Below are positions 40,236 to 51,046 of a stretch of 64,000 nt of DNA, in pieces. The DNA is taken from contig CM030943.1 in assembly GCA_018136815.1 (NCBI GenBank), forward strand, positions 2,201,370 to 2,265,369, in the 5' to 3' direction. This stretch comes from Isochrysis galbana. Lineage: Eukaryota > Haptophyta > Isochrysidales > Isochrysidaceae. A program made the position numbers and the translations under genes. How positions within the stretch are numbered: position 1 is the stretch's first letter; each line of letters begins with the position of its first letter. The notes under the pieces were generated by a model. It was not told where the DNA came from. It was given only the letters and a program-made list of their open reading frames with translations, and ran no database searches.

Positions 40236-41368
40236 TGGCTGCCCTTTCGTTTGGCTGTTTCGTCTTTGCTCCTCCGTTGCGTGGTTTTGTTTCGCTCACT
40301 TGTCGCATTCGCGAGCCTCTGCAGGCTATTTCGCTATTTTCCGCTCTACCGTTATAACCGCGATGGTAAATCATCAATCTTCGTTCTTATGTCTATCTCT
40401 ACGTCGTACGACGTCTCCAAGCTTCTATCAATCACTACACTTCATTCAATGTTGGTCTACCATTATACCCACGTGGCCAAGCAGCTTCTACAGGCTTCTT
40501 TCTACTCGGAATATGAATATGCTCTAGCTCTGGACTGATCACCCAGGCATGGAGATCAAGGGAGTAGTAAGCACGTGTCGATGAAGACCAAGGAAGTAGC
40601 GAGCATCTTGCTTGCTAAAGTACACCCTCAAGAACCTCAAGCATCTAGACTCTGTAAGTCTAACACCTCTGTAAGCTTCTAGACTTTTTAAGTCTACCAG
40701 CTACTCCATGGCTAAGCTACGAAAAGCTATAGGTAAAGTGCACGCCGCTGTGCTCGCGTTGAGACGCTATTCGCCGATGAATCTTGTAGGATCTTCACTA
40801 AGCATGGATGAATCCCTTTCGCGCCTTTTCTGTGTGCAATCCTTCTCTAGGACGACGAGACGACGAGTTCTCTTCTGGCCAATTGGTTCCTTCTTTGCTC
40901 TTTGCTCTCTCTGTTGACCCACCGTGGCTTTCGCTCCCGTGTTTATTACGTGTTGCCCTTGTTTATGTTAGAAAGTGGTGTGGCGTGTCTTCGTACGCAT
41001 CCAGCAACCGTCGCAGCGCTCTGCGATCGAAGCCGTACCGTGACCCCTCGTACCCTTGAGCCCCTACTGAGTTGTGTGTGGTCTCTCGCTAGAAATCACC
41101 CACTAGAGATTGATTCAATCTGTTCCTATGGACCCACCACCGCCCTCTGCACCGCCAAATCCGCCCTCGCCGCCGCGCGCGGACCCCGTCACCACTGCAC
41201 CCGTGCCCAAGCCTTCCCAAGTATCTTCACCCGCTACCCAAGTTGATAGGCCGCCTACGGACGCGTGGGTTGCCAAGGATGGAGTCTCAGGAGCCTTACC
41301 CGGATCCTGGGAACAGTCCATCTCCACATCACTGCTCTCTCGCATGGAAGCTCGATTCTAGCAAGGGG
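40236..41368 (+). mobile_element. Degenerate internal region of an LTR retrotransposon
   Basis: No intact polymerase was found. A Pro-rich ORF (MDPPPPSAPP..., about 41128-41361) ends right before CTAGCAAGGGGG, which reads as a polypurine tract in front of the LTR at 41369. The minus strand at 52196-52240 has the same CTAGCAAGGGGG before its LTR. Confidence 0.5.
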
Positions 41369-41981
41369 GTGTCGCATCCGCGATCGACCTTTTTGTTTTA
41401 GAAGTTGTTTGCGTTTCTATGTTCCCTCCTTGCAGGCTAGCCACGAGTCACCGTCGCAGGGTCCTACATTCGTCCATTCGCCCTTGTTGCCCTCGCCTCC
41501 TTTGTCGCCTCCCTTGTCGCCTGCTTGCCCCTCACCTGGCTTACCTCCTTGCGTGCTCCTCGCGTTTTAGGCGAAGTCGCGCGTTCAGGTATCGCCGGTG
41601 CAAGGAACTGCCCCCTTGCGTGACCCTGATTCCCCCTCAGGTGTTGGCCGTTGGATTATACCGTGGCGCTATTTTACTTCGGTCTTCATCAAATCACTTA
41701 GGGGTTTTCGAAAGATTCCCTCCTTATTCCTGTGCGTAACTGTCGCCCCCGTCGGATCGTCCGTCGCCCCGTCGCTCTCTTGTCGGCATTCTCTTCCTTG
41801 TTCGATCTGTCAGCGGGTTCCTGTGCGTCCCGTGATAGGGATACGTTAGTGTGGAGAGTGTTGACGTGAGTGTAGGGTCATCTCGTCGGTCCATCGGCTT
41901 CGGATCGTCTGTCGTCTGTCGTTCTTCGTTTGTCGCTCTCGTTCTCGTTCTCGTTCCCGTTCTCGTCCCTCGTTCTTAACA
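41369..41981 (+). repeat. LTR of the TGTCGCAT family (613 bp)
   Basis: Starts TGTCGCATCCGCG after the polypurine tract and ends TCGTTCTTAACA. The other copies at 51613-52195 (minus) and 61363-61911 share the start and the CTCGTTCTCG-rich end region or the part before it. Sixty-five bases after it, a gag-like ORF starts, so this LTR has internal retroelement sequence on both sides. Confidence 0.7.
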
Positions 41982-42045
41982 CTACCTCAATACCAAACCC
42001 CACCAATCCCTCAGCCTCAGCCTATCCATCCCGATCCGCCCAGCC

Positions 42046-42236
42046 ATGTCCGCTCCGTCGTCGCGCTCGCCCTCGTCCAAGCCCGTCCTCCCGCCTTCCT
42101 CTGCTGAGGAGGTGGTCCAGCCCGTCATTGGTCACCCCCCAACTTCCGCCGCGCCTCTCGCCGCTTCCCTTCCGTCCCCTCTGTTTCCATCTGAGGCAGT
42201 GGTAACCTCGGATCCGTCACCCCCCCTGGTCGACAG
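42046..42236 (+). pseudogene. Gag-like ORF start, broken by a repeat
   Basis: MSAPSSRSPSSKPVLPPSSAEEVVQPVIG... begins 65 bp after the LTR, the normal position of gag. After ~64 residues it runs into family C repeat sequence and the similarity to the 39.6-39.9 kb gag piece ends. Confidence 0.5.
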
Positions 42237-42249
42237 GCAGACAGGTGCA

Positions 42250-42757
42250 GCGTGGGGGCCCCAGAGGCTCAGGAGCGCCAGCGAGGGGGAGGCAGGGGAG
42301 GCCAGGGCCCAGCCCCAGCCTCCTCTGCCCCCTGAGCTGGCCTCCAGGAGCCTCCAGGGGCCGCCAGAGGGCAGCTGGAGGCCTGCCGCAGGCGCGCGAT
42401 CGCGCGTGCCGCAGGAGAGGGGAGAGAGAGCGCGGAGAAGGGGGTGGGCGGAGCGAGAGCTCCGCCCACCGAAAAATTGGTAAGTCCCGCTCTGTTTACA
42501 GGATAAGTCGGGACAGAGTCGGCCGCCCACTCGGAGACACAGGAGGAAGGGGGGGAAAGATCACCGGGGGGGGGCGCGGGCCACCGGACCATATCTAAGC
42601 CCTTCACCCCTATCCCCCTAGTAGTGCACGGGGGGAGTCGCCTTATGGCGGGGGGAGAAGGGCCGGGGGAGTGGGGGTGTAGAAAGTATGCTACGTGCTA
42701 CGTGTAGTAGGTAGTGGTTCCATTCGCCGCGAGTGCGGTAAGAATATTAGAAGGTTA
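42250..42757 (-). repeat. Dispersed repeat family C, copy 2
   Basis: Inverted copy of 12526-13015. It interrupts the gag-like ORF on its left and ends ~90 bp before the next gene on its right, where CGAGTGCGGTAAGAATATTA matches the minus strand near 51265. Confidence 0.75.
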
Positions 42758-42845
42758 GTTACTTCAACTCACGACGTGTACTCTTTTACTCTTCTGCTCT
42801 TACTACCTGGTAGAAAAGTAGTACCCTCTCCTGGTAAGTGTGGCG

Positions 42846-44729
42846 ATGGCGCCGCCGTCGGCGGCTCCGTTTCGCTTCCTCGTGTTGGCGGCGGCGTCGG
42901 CGGCGGCGTGGGGTCGCACGGCGGCGACAGTGGGCGCAGCGCAATACCCGGCGAAGCATCTCGCGCCGCTTGACGTCGTGCGTGCTCAACTCGCTGCGCT
43001 GCAGGTGACAGGGGAGGGTGGGCGAGCGATTGATGGGGCATCTCTCTCTCCCCCTGTCTCCCTCTCTCTCTCTCTCTCCCTCCCTCCCTCCCTCCCTCCC
43101 TCTCTCCCACCCCCCCCCTCTCCCCCCCCGCCTCCCCCCCCCTCCCCCCCCCCTCTTCCCCCTCCCGCCCCCCCACCCCCTCTCTCCCTCTCCAAACCTT
43201 TCTTTCTCTCTCCCGCTGCCTTCTCCCCCTCCCCCCCCCCTCTTTTTCTATCTTCCTGACCCCACCCCGCGCTCTCCCTCCCTCCCTAGCTCCCCCCCTC
43301 CCCTCTTTCTCTGATTCCCTCCATAGCTCCCTCCCAAGCTCCTTCCAACTCCCTCCCTCTCCCTCTCCCTCCCTAGCTCTCTCCCTCTCTCCCTAGCTCC
43401 CTCCCTAGCCCTTCTCCCCCGCACGCCGCCCCGTCTCATCCGCCTACGGCTCTCCCTCCCCCCTCTTATTCCCTTCCAACCATCCTCGCTGCCTTCTGAG
43501 CTTGCTCGCTCGCTCGCTCGCTCGCTCTCGCACACCTTAGCTTTCTCGCTCAATCGCTCGCTTCCTCTCCCAATGTTTCACCAATCCCTCTCGCCTCTCT
43601 TGGGGCTGGCTGATGCCTTTGTGCACCCGTCAGTCTCTGCTACCATGCTCCTGCCCCAAATCCATTCTGTGCTCCAAAACCATTCTCTCCCTCTCTTTCC
43701 GTCCTTGTCTACCGGCTAGGTGATGTGTGCCCCCCATCCTCCCTCGTTATCGCTGCCCACTCGGGGGAAGGGAGGCGGCTTTCAGCCGGCTTCGCTCCTC
43801 ATCGCCACAGCTTCACTCACATTGTCTGATGCACCTACGCAGGAGGGTGACCAACAACGGTGTTGGCGTTTCGCATCGCCCGAGTGCAAGCGGGCGACGG
43901 GTACTGTCCGCACTGCTGGTGGTCACTTCCGCGGCGTGCCTTGGCTGCAGCGACCGGACTACACCACGCTCGATGCGTACGCACCCATGGTCTACTGCCT
44001 TCATTTCGAGGTGATCGGTGCCATCCCGATAGGGCATGAGCTATTCCGCTACCGCGTGCGGGTGTGGCCGTGCATGGGAATTGCGCCGGTAGGTGAAGAT
44101 GCAGCGGATGCCAGCAAGGGAGACGAGGTGCAGGCTCGCCGCAAACGTCGTCGAACTTCAACCTCGGAAGGGACTACGGGGCTCATGCAGCAGGAACAAA
44201 GAGATGCAACACTAGATCTGCGTGACTACCTACGAGGGCGCGCAACGGCCCGCGATGAACCGACGCTGTCCGAGCAGGATGTGAATGCGCGGATTGATCT
44301 GCCCTTGAGTGCGGCGGTTGATCTGACGTTTCAGCTTGCGTTGCAACCATTGCGACGGCCAGCCTGCTATGAGGATGACCCGTGCGCATGCACCTGCGCG
44401 CCCGTACGGAATAGCTTGCGACCTGCATAGCATGCTGTCATGCGTGTGCCCGCTCCGCGTGAAGTTTCACCCAGGCTTGGCGAGACAGTGGCGTGATCAC
44501 TGTTTGGCCTACCTCCTCTCTCCCCTGTTTCAGGTTGCAAGCAGGTGTGACCTCCGGCCCTCCAGGCGAAGGTTGCTGGATGGTCGATGAGGTGTCACGA
44601 ACCGACGATGACGGCGGTAGTGGGGGCATGCACTCCACACCTGATGGGGGGGGGGGTGGAGCCGAAAGGCCATTGCAGCAGGCCTCTAGCCTCCAGATGA
44701 GCGCCTTCTCACAAATGGCCAGGCGGTAG
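42846..44729 (+). CDS. Signal-peptide protein of unknown family (3 exons, 297 aa)
   Basis: Exons: 42846-43004, 43843-44381 and 44534-44729, with in-phase GT-AG junctions. The donor at 44382 is GTGCGC; without it the frame would end at 44430. The start MAPPSAAPFRFLVLAAASAAAWG looks like a cleavable signal peptide. The body contains CWRFASPECKR, HFRGVPWLQRPDYTTLDAYAPMVYCLHFEVIGAIPIGHELFRYRVRVWPCMG, then a basic patch (ARRKRRR) and DLPLSAAVDLTFQLALQPL. The C terminus is Asp/Gly-rich. Several paired Cys fit a secreted or endomembrane protein. Intron 1 (838 bp) is mostly a C/CT microsatellite. I do not recognise the family. Confidence 0.6.
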
Positions 44730-44936
44730 CATGAGCATCAGGCAACGAGCGCCTAACAAGAGTAGTTGTGGACGCGGCGAATCGATAGCGGGAGACGAAT
44801 GGTTTCCGCAGGCCACTTTCGGAGACGCACTCTAGTGGCATCCGACGAGGGAAGTTCGCGACCTGAAACTAGAGTGAAGTTGGTTTCAACTATCATTAAC
44901 ATATGAAATAAGAATAAAATAATTAATGTTGGATCC
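44730..44936. other. Intergenic, no gene seen
   Basis: AT-rich toward the right; no structured element seen. Confidence 0.4.
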
Positions 44937-45056
44937 TATAGGCCCAGGCAGAAATATCAACATATCGTAAAACATATTTAGGGGGCCCGCTCGCGAAAAA
45001 CATATTTCGACATATCTCTTCCGAGATCTACATATTTGGCGACATATTTGGGGGGA
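44937..45056 (+). repeat. Six-slot word island C (word ATATTT / ATATC)
   Basis: Lead-in TATAGGCCCAGGCAGAAAT is followed by ATAT words at offsets 0, 20, 48, 58, 78 and 90, with one extra at 8. The 20/x/10/20/12 spacing parallels the 22/x/11/20/11 of islands A, B and D. Confidence 0.65.
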
Positions 45057-45476
45057 TTGTGCAGGCCGCCACATGGAAAAGTGAGAGTTCTACACATAGT
45101 TACTATATTTGTGGGGCGGCCGCGTTCCCGCGCGTGCGCAACTATATTTGTATTTTTGGCGGTTAATGCGCCGTTGTGCCCCATGCCCCAAGAGCGCCAA
45201 GTTCGTTTACGTAAATGTAGGGATGGATTCCGTAATATTACCTCTCTTTCCCTTACAACAGTCTACTCTAACTAATGTCACACACGCACGAGGAGAGAGA
45301 GCGAGGAGAGAGAGAGGTCGCCGCCAGCCGTCACAGTGTGAGAAAAAGTCCCGCTGGGGGACAATAAGAAAAAACTGGGCTCAAGCGGACAAGTCCCCGG
45401 CACCCGGGGAGACAGCCGCGAGAGGCGAGGCGGGAGAGGAGAATTCTCTCGGGGGAGGATTAGAGAGGGTGAGGGC
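45057..45476. other. Intergenic; target region of retroposon copy 2
   Basis: GA-rich sequence; TTAGAGAGGGTGAGGGC at 45460-45476 is the left copy of the target duplication. Confidence 0.6.
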
Positions 45477-46618
45477 GAAACTATTGTTATAGTTTGAACT
45501 ATGGAGCGTGCCGCGACCGCTCCCGAGCCCCAGGCGACCCTCGCCACCGCGCCCCACCTGGGACGCCCCATGCCGCCCGAGGCGGCTCGTCAGAAAGCCC
45601 TCTCAGAGCCCATCCAGCCCATCCAAACCACGCCCGCGCAAGCGCGCGGGGTGGCGAGCACTGGCACCGAACAGGTTGCCCCCATGGCTCTGCGTAGCAT
45701 GCAGGGGGTCTTTGAGACTCCCTCCAACAGTGGGAAACCCTCCCACCCCAAGAGCACCTCATGTGGGAGGGCAGCTCAGCTGCCCTCCCCATGGTGGAAA
45801 CCTCTACCATCAGTGCACCCAACATGGGAGGGCACTTCACAACCATCAATCTCCTACGGAGAGCAACTTGTGCCTCTGTTTTTCAACATGTTGACTCACT
45901 TCTCGTTTTCACCCCTCTCCTGTGGGCCACAAGAACCTACAACTCAGTGCCCTGCCTTGGGCCCTCCTTCAACACTTGACTCCCTCTCCTACTCTCCCTT
46001 CCCTCTAGAACCAACCCAAACAGCACGAACCCCCTCGCCCTCTGTTTCAAGCACCAAAACTTTCAACTCAAGACCTTTGTTGATACACTTCACGTTTTCA
46101 CCCCACTCTTGTGGGCCACAATTACCTACAACTCAGTGCCCTGCCTTGGGCCCTCTTCCAACACTTCACTCCCTCTCCCACTCCCTCTTCCAACTACAAC
46201 TAACCCAAGAAGCACAAACCCCCTTGCCCTCTGCTTCAAGCACCAAAAATTTCGACTCAAGACAAGAGGGAGGACATGTCTTGAGGCGGCGTCGCTGCCC
46301 ATGCCTAGCGCAAGGGTATAGCGCCCCCACTCAGACATCTCCTTCCCCACAGCTCCTCTCTGAGGAGTTGCTCCTCTCCCTCCCATTAGGCCCCCTTGCC
46401 TGCGAGACCAGAACAGGATCTTGGCGTAGGGGGCTGTCTGAGTGTGGAGGGAGGGGCGCTTTGGCTAGCGCAGGTAGAAAGCTAGTGAAGAGCTGGGTGG
46501 CATAAGGGGGGAAGGGTGCTTGCGCTTGCCGCGGCAGGGGGTCCTGTCTTGAGTGAGCGCTAGTCCCATTCCTTTGCCGCTTCGTGATCCATAAAAATTT
46601 GTTAAAAATTTAAATTTA
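45477..46618 (+). mobile_element. Full-length ~1.14-kb retroposon, copy 2, with 17-bp target duplication
   Basis: TTAGAGAGGGTGAGGGC flanks it at 45460-45476 and 46616-46632. It has the same 5' stem-loop, ORF and AAATTTGTTAAAAATTTAAA tail as 11116-12261. Both insertions overlap the element's terminal TTTA/TTA with the target, so the insertion point was at a T-A rich nick site. Confidence 0.88.
45501..46505 (+). CDS. Retroposon-encoded 334-aa protein, copy 2
   Basis: Exactly the length of the 11146-12150 ORF with no net indel, and many scattered substitutions. It has the same order: MERAATAPEPQ start, SCGRAAQLPSPWWKPLPSVHPTW, two SCGPQ.PTTQCPALGP repeats, RRRRCPCLAQGYSAPTQTSPSP, and the end KLVKSWVA. 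Function unknown; a role in retroposon RNA packaging or binding is only a guess. Confidence 0.55.
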   Translation: MERAATAPEPQATLATAPHLGRPMPPEAARQKALSEPIQPIQTTPAQARGVASTGTEQVAPMALRSMQGVFETPSNSGKPSHPKSTSCGRAAQLPSPWWKPLPSVHPTWEGTSQPSISYGEQLVPLFFNMLTHFSFSPLSCGPQEPTTQCPALGPPSTLDSLSYSPFPLEPTQTARTPSPSVSSTKTFNSRPLLIHFTFSPHSCGPQLPTTQCPALGPLPTLHSLSHSLFQLQLTQEAQTPLPSASSTKNFDSRQEGGHVLRRRRCPCLAQGYSAPTQTSPSPQLLSEELLLSLPLGPLACETRTGSWRRGLSECGGRGALASAGRKLVKSWVA

Positions 46619-46632
46619 GAGAGGGTGAGGGC

Positions 46633-47421
46633 CCGGCGAAACAACTGAAATGCAGCGACCGGGAAACATAAGTTCTCTGTCGTTCACCGACAAGTGATTT
46701 GACAACTCTACGATAGATCGATTTATTTATCATAAACATATCATTAAATTTTATGTTACGAATGGTGCCCCCAGCGCCCTTTCAAACATGCCACACAGAC
46801 TAGAAATCAGGCTCTAGACGCGCACATATGGACTGCCTGCGCGTCGCCATGCGGCGCACAGACAGTCCATACACATATCTTACGAATACACACGCGCACT
46901 GCCCCCCCAATTCGACCCCTTCGAGCCCTGTAGTCGATCTGCTGACCGGCCGCGCCTGCCGAGAGAGACGCCAACTCTGACTTTTCAGCCAGGGAAGCTT
47001 GCTGCGAGGCGGGTGTGGGCTGGGGCGGGGTCAGGTGCTGGGTATGGCACACCCAGGCCAAGGCCGGGCGGGGGGCTCGCGCTGCGCGCGCGCTGCTCGC
47101 ACCTGGCTTCTGGCGCTCGTCTGCGCGCTGCGAAGGGGGGGGAGTGCGAGAACGACCTGGAGGTGAGCGCGGCGAGCGTGAAGGGGCACATCGCGGCAGG
47201 CAGCGTGGGGGGGGCTTACCACTGGTGTTGGCCGCGCGAGTACACCCCTGTGGCAAGCTGGGCTGCCAGAGAGGAGTGGGGGAAGGGGGGGGGAGGGGAG
47301 CGGCGCGCGGCGGGCCTCCGCGGCCGCTGCAGCGGCTAAGTCCCCGGCACCCGGGGAGATAGCCGCTGGAGCGAGCCCTTATTGTCACCTTTCGGCACCA
47401 GAACCTCACACTGTGCTTCGA
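46633..47421. other. Intergenic, possible minus-strand coding (weak)
   Basis: A minus-strand reading near 46905-47200 (SLAEKSELASLSAGAAGQQIDYRARRG) looks protein-like, but no start, family or consistent exon set was established. TATGGACTG...CAGTCCATA (46827-46871) forms a hairpin with 9-bp arms. Confidence 0.3.
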
Positions 47422-47520
47422 ATTAGGACCAGGCCAAAATTTCTGCAAATTCTTTTGCAAATTTGGGTCAGATTTTGGCCAATTGCAAATCTCGCAATTT
47501 GTCGACAAATTTGGGTGCCC
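47422..47520 (+). repeat. Six-slot-related word island E (word ATTTGG)
   Basis: Lead-in ATTAGGACCAGGCCAAAAT is followed by ATTTNG words at offsets 0, 22, 33, 43, 58 and 70. The first three slots fit islands B and D; the later ones are shifted by about 8 bp. Confidence 0.65.
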
Positions 47521-47864
47521 CACTATAAATAATAATAATAATAATCAATGTTATATCCTAGCCAACCCCACTAGCTAATTGGACATAACGTTTCAGTCCC
47601 GGAATCCCGCCATGCCTGATGCCTGAGGGGCCAGGTGTCCGAGTGATACCGGGGGGTGGGGGCACTGCCCCCTCCCCTCGATATTTGTCCTCCCCCCAGT
47701 GCATGCACCGACCCCGCGCACCCCAGCACGTCCTCTCCTCGAGTCCACGCTGGGGGGGTGAAAACACAGCACTGACCTAACTTTCCCTCACATTCCTGTG
47801 TCTTTCCCGGCTTGCCCCGGGAAACGCATGGAATAGAGAAGGGAAACGCAGAGAATGGAGAGAG

Positions 47865-48165
47865 GGGGGGAGGGGAACTGCAGAAGGGGGAGGGAACTGC
47901 AGAAGGGGAGGGAACTGCAGAAGGGGGGGGCCAGTTCTGTTACCTGCATCTCTTACCTTAAACGCGTGGACAATTACCGTAACGGTAAAAATAAAACTCA
48001 AATCTTCGAATTTCGAGACGAAAATCGGCGAACCAGGACTGGAGCCCACGGAGAATCCGAATCGGCACGCCTTGCGTGACCACGACGAACATAGAAGACG
48101 ATATATAACGAAGAAGGAGCGCGCTCATGCCGAAATATTCACGCCGAGAGGCCTGAATACAACAT
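47865..48165 (+). repeat. Dispersed repeat family E, copy with GGAACTGCAGAAGGG head
   Basis: Three tandem GGGAACTGCAGAAGGG units (47873-47930) lead into the core: CAGTTCTGTTACCTGCAT, the palindrome TTACCGTAACGGTAA, CGAATTTCGAGACGAAAATC and a GAATACAAC end. The same order occurs at 62330-62670 and 62690-63030. Confidence 0.85.
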
Positions 48166-49551
48166 TCGGCGACAGCGGCGTGTCCATGAAAGCTTCGTCC
48201 ATCGCGGCGAGGGCCGCGGCAGCGAGGGCGGGAGGCGGCGCGCGCTCCATGACCCTATCAGTTTACTGATAGTTGAAGCGTCCGTGGTCCTAGACCTGGA
48301 CAACCAAGGGCGCGAGCCATCAAAGTATTGATTGATGGTTCACGTCCTCACTGGCGTCACTCTAGATGGAGCGATGGCAACACCCAACCCAACGTAACGT
48401 TATGGTGTAGATATTCGACCGCATATGCTCTCCGCGCGTCGTCAATCGTCAATCGTCAAGACGGTCATCATACGCTTGGTCCTCGCCATCGCCACTGCGC
48501 GTGATAACAACGTATAGGGAGAACTCTTGATGAATTTTTCTGAAATTCAGAAGGACAAACTGAATTTTCAGAAATTTCAGCACGGTCAAATTTCACAAAA
48601 CGAAAACGGACGGAATCGCCTCGGAACGCACGGATGCATTCTTTAAGTGGCCCCCATGGCTATAGTAGCATGCATGGGTCCCTCATGGTGTGATTGATTG
48701 AAGTGACATGCCTGAATCTTGCTGGCTAGCACACGTGTGCACAAAGTTTTACTCAATACTTACCGTGGGTTAGTGGCAAGAAGTGGCACTAATGCGCGCT
48801 CATTGGTTCATTATCATTACGGGGCCTTCGCACGCACGCCCGCGTACGTAAGGCTACCAGTATTAGTAGGTACTCGGTTGAGTACGAAGGTAGTATATTT
48901 GGGACGTGCCTTGACCGAAAAGTCTTGGATCGAGGAGTTATGATCACCTCCGCCTCGCGATTCACCTCTCCACCACGAATGAAATGAGCAATTTTTGGTA
49001 ACACGACCAAGGCCTCTATCTTAATGAAGCTTATGCTCTTCCGACTATTCCTTCCGATGAAAAGGGGGGTCTCGTCGGTATCCTCCACCTCCGCCCCCGC
49101 CGCCACATGTGATACGTATCCCAGGTTCGAGGCTTCGTCCACACCATCGACAACCCCACCAACCTCTGCTGATTAGCGATTGGCAACTGCTATGATGCGA
49201 ACGCGGTTCAACAACCATCACGGCATCCGTCTCCTGGAGAGTGCCATGACAGCCAATATATCCATGACTTTCGATGTCGTGAGCCTTCGGCGCCTTCGCC
49301 ACGGAACCTTTGCCTGAGAATATTGGTGCATCCTCAATTGTCCCAACCCTCGGCTGAATCAATGCTCGCGGTGCGTAAATGTCGCTCCGTTGTCGGCTTG
49401 TGCCGAAGAGCCCGTCGTGTACCTCACGTTGCCGCCCATCGCAAATACGAAGGGGTAGCAAAAGAGAATGCAGCCATTTCCATCCGAACACATGGTTCAT
49501 AGCCGTAGAGCCGAACCCAGAGCCGCCTGAAGCAGACAAGAGCGCGCGAGC
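48166..49551. other. Intergenic, no gene called
   Basis: Contains CGCGCTCCATGACCCTATCA (48239), also present in near-identical form at 55337, and a cluster of GAAATTTCAG-type words at 48530-48605. The right part is the 3' flank of the GNAT-like gene. Confidence 0.45.
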
Positions 49552-51046
49552 CTACACGGCGCCTTGCGGACTCGTCTCGAGGCGCGAATATTGGAGCAAC
49601 CCCGAGTTAGCATTATTGTGCCCAACAAATCCCAACCGCTCATAGAAAGCATTGCCTTCCACCTAAAACGTCGAGTGAAGCGGCCACCAGCACGGCGGGG
49701 TGAGCGCGCAGTCGGGAGCCTTTGAGCTGGGGCATCGTTGTGTGTCCGAGCACCAGCTTCCTGCGTGCACTGCCACGATTAAGAAACCTTGTGCTCATCC
49801 ATCGTATCACGGAGGCTGGGAGTCCTACAATCGCCCGCAGCTATCCACTAGCTGGTTTTCCGGCAGGTTCACACCTGGAATGCCGGGTTGAGCCGCACAT
49901 CGCTGATGCCATCAGCAGTTGCCCTCTCGACGATGGACTGGATCAGCACACCTTCAGCCTCCTCGCCAAGAACAAGGTATTCCGGGTTGATCTGTATGCC
50001 GGCAGAGAATTGGGAGACTGCGTCAGCCTAGCTTCAATCAATGGTGTCGTTGAAGACAATGCGCGCATGCAGGAGCAGGGAATAAACTCGGCACCACCCT
50101 TTGTGGCGTTGACGACGCCATCACCAGCATGGCGACCAGCATAGCGAACGGCGGTCGGCATGCCGGAGTCCTGCTCTTGCCACAAGCTCACCGTGATAGC
50201 GTCGATGCAGATGTGTGAGTCCCATCTTGAGACAAAAGCAATGGCCGAGCCTCGCCCCGCCGAGATTGCAGCCTCAAGACTTGTTCGCGAGAGCATCTCC
50301 GCCTGCACAAGAGAGAAAGGCGTTGCTGACGACACCAAGAGAACTACACGGGCGTGAAGCAAACAACGCATGTAGGCCGACATGTGGTGTGGTGAGATCA
50401 CGGCATTGTATGCCTCCAGCAACCGGCAGATCTTCCCCACGGAAAGAGACCACTCGCCGAGGAGACATTCGAACCCGCCGGTGGTAGTTGCAATCCCGGG
50501 GTAGTAGCGAATGGCTCGCAGCGACGACAGAGCTCACGCCGACGACAGAGGTAAGGGTGGGGTGCACTCGTCGAGCGACGAAGGGAGTGAAGGAGAGGGA
50601 GGATGTGGAGATGCATTGCCGCATATTGGAGAGAGAAGGCGCGCGAGTCGAAGGATCAATTGAGAGGGTGGGTGTATCACTCTGCGCCAAAGCCGAAAGT
50701 CCAGGGAGCAAGCGCCACAGTACGCCAGCAAGGATACAGAAGGACTCGAGTGGGGAGGCCCTCAATGCTCGCTTCATAACCTCACCTGCGACTTGTGTGG
50801 CTCCTGGAGCGTCTCAAAAGAGAGCGATCCCTTTTCGCAGAGCGCAAGGACCATGACCGTCCCCTTCAGCTTTGGAAGCTCCTCAGCCAGCCGCTTCAGC
50901 TTGATCGCCCTCTCTCCCACTGCTTCGTCTTCGGGGCCTCGGAAGCCGGCAGACCTCAGGTCTTTCGATGCCTTCTCCCAGCCAGCGAGCAGCCCGATGC
51001 ACTTGGACGGAGGAAGAGTGCGCACGATGTAGCCTGCCGCGCTCAT
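49552..51046 (-). CDS. GNAT-like acetyltransferase, multi-exon (partly resolved)
   Basis: Secure minus-strand exons in one frame: 50302-50192, 50027-49875 and 49662-49552 (stop). They encode AEMLSRTSLEAAISAGRGSAIAFVSRWD..., AVSQFSAGIQINPEYLVLGEEAEGVLIQSIVERATADGISDVRLNP, and VEGNAFYERLGFVGHNNANSGLLQYSRLE. The N.AFYERLGF segment after (V/L)RLNP is the typical beta5/beta6 end of GNAT domains. A first exon 51046-50786 (MSAAGYIVRTLPPSKCIGLL...TVMVLALCEKGSLSF) and an exon about 50550-50395 (AIRYYPGIATTTGGFECLLGEWSLSVGKICRLLEAYNAVISPHH) are also clear, but their joints are not resolved. The acetyl-CoA loop could not be pinpointed, so the enzyme call is tentative. Confidence 0.5.

Noticed and set aside
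42840..43259. Read-through of the signal-peptide exon into Ser/Pro/Leu-rich sequence
   Set aside because: The added part is the CT/C microsatellite of intron 1, which begins with GTGACA at 43005.
49045..49539. 164-codon minus-strand ORF downstream of the GNAT-like gene
   Set aside because: It lies after the gene's stop codon, has a low-complexity Gly run and no recognisable family.
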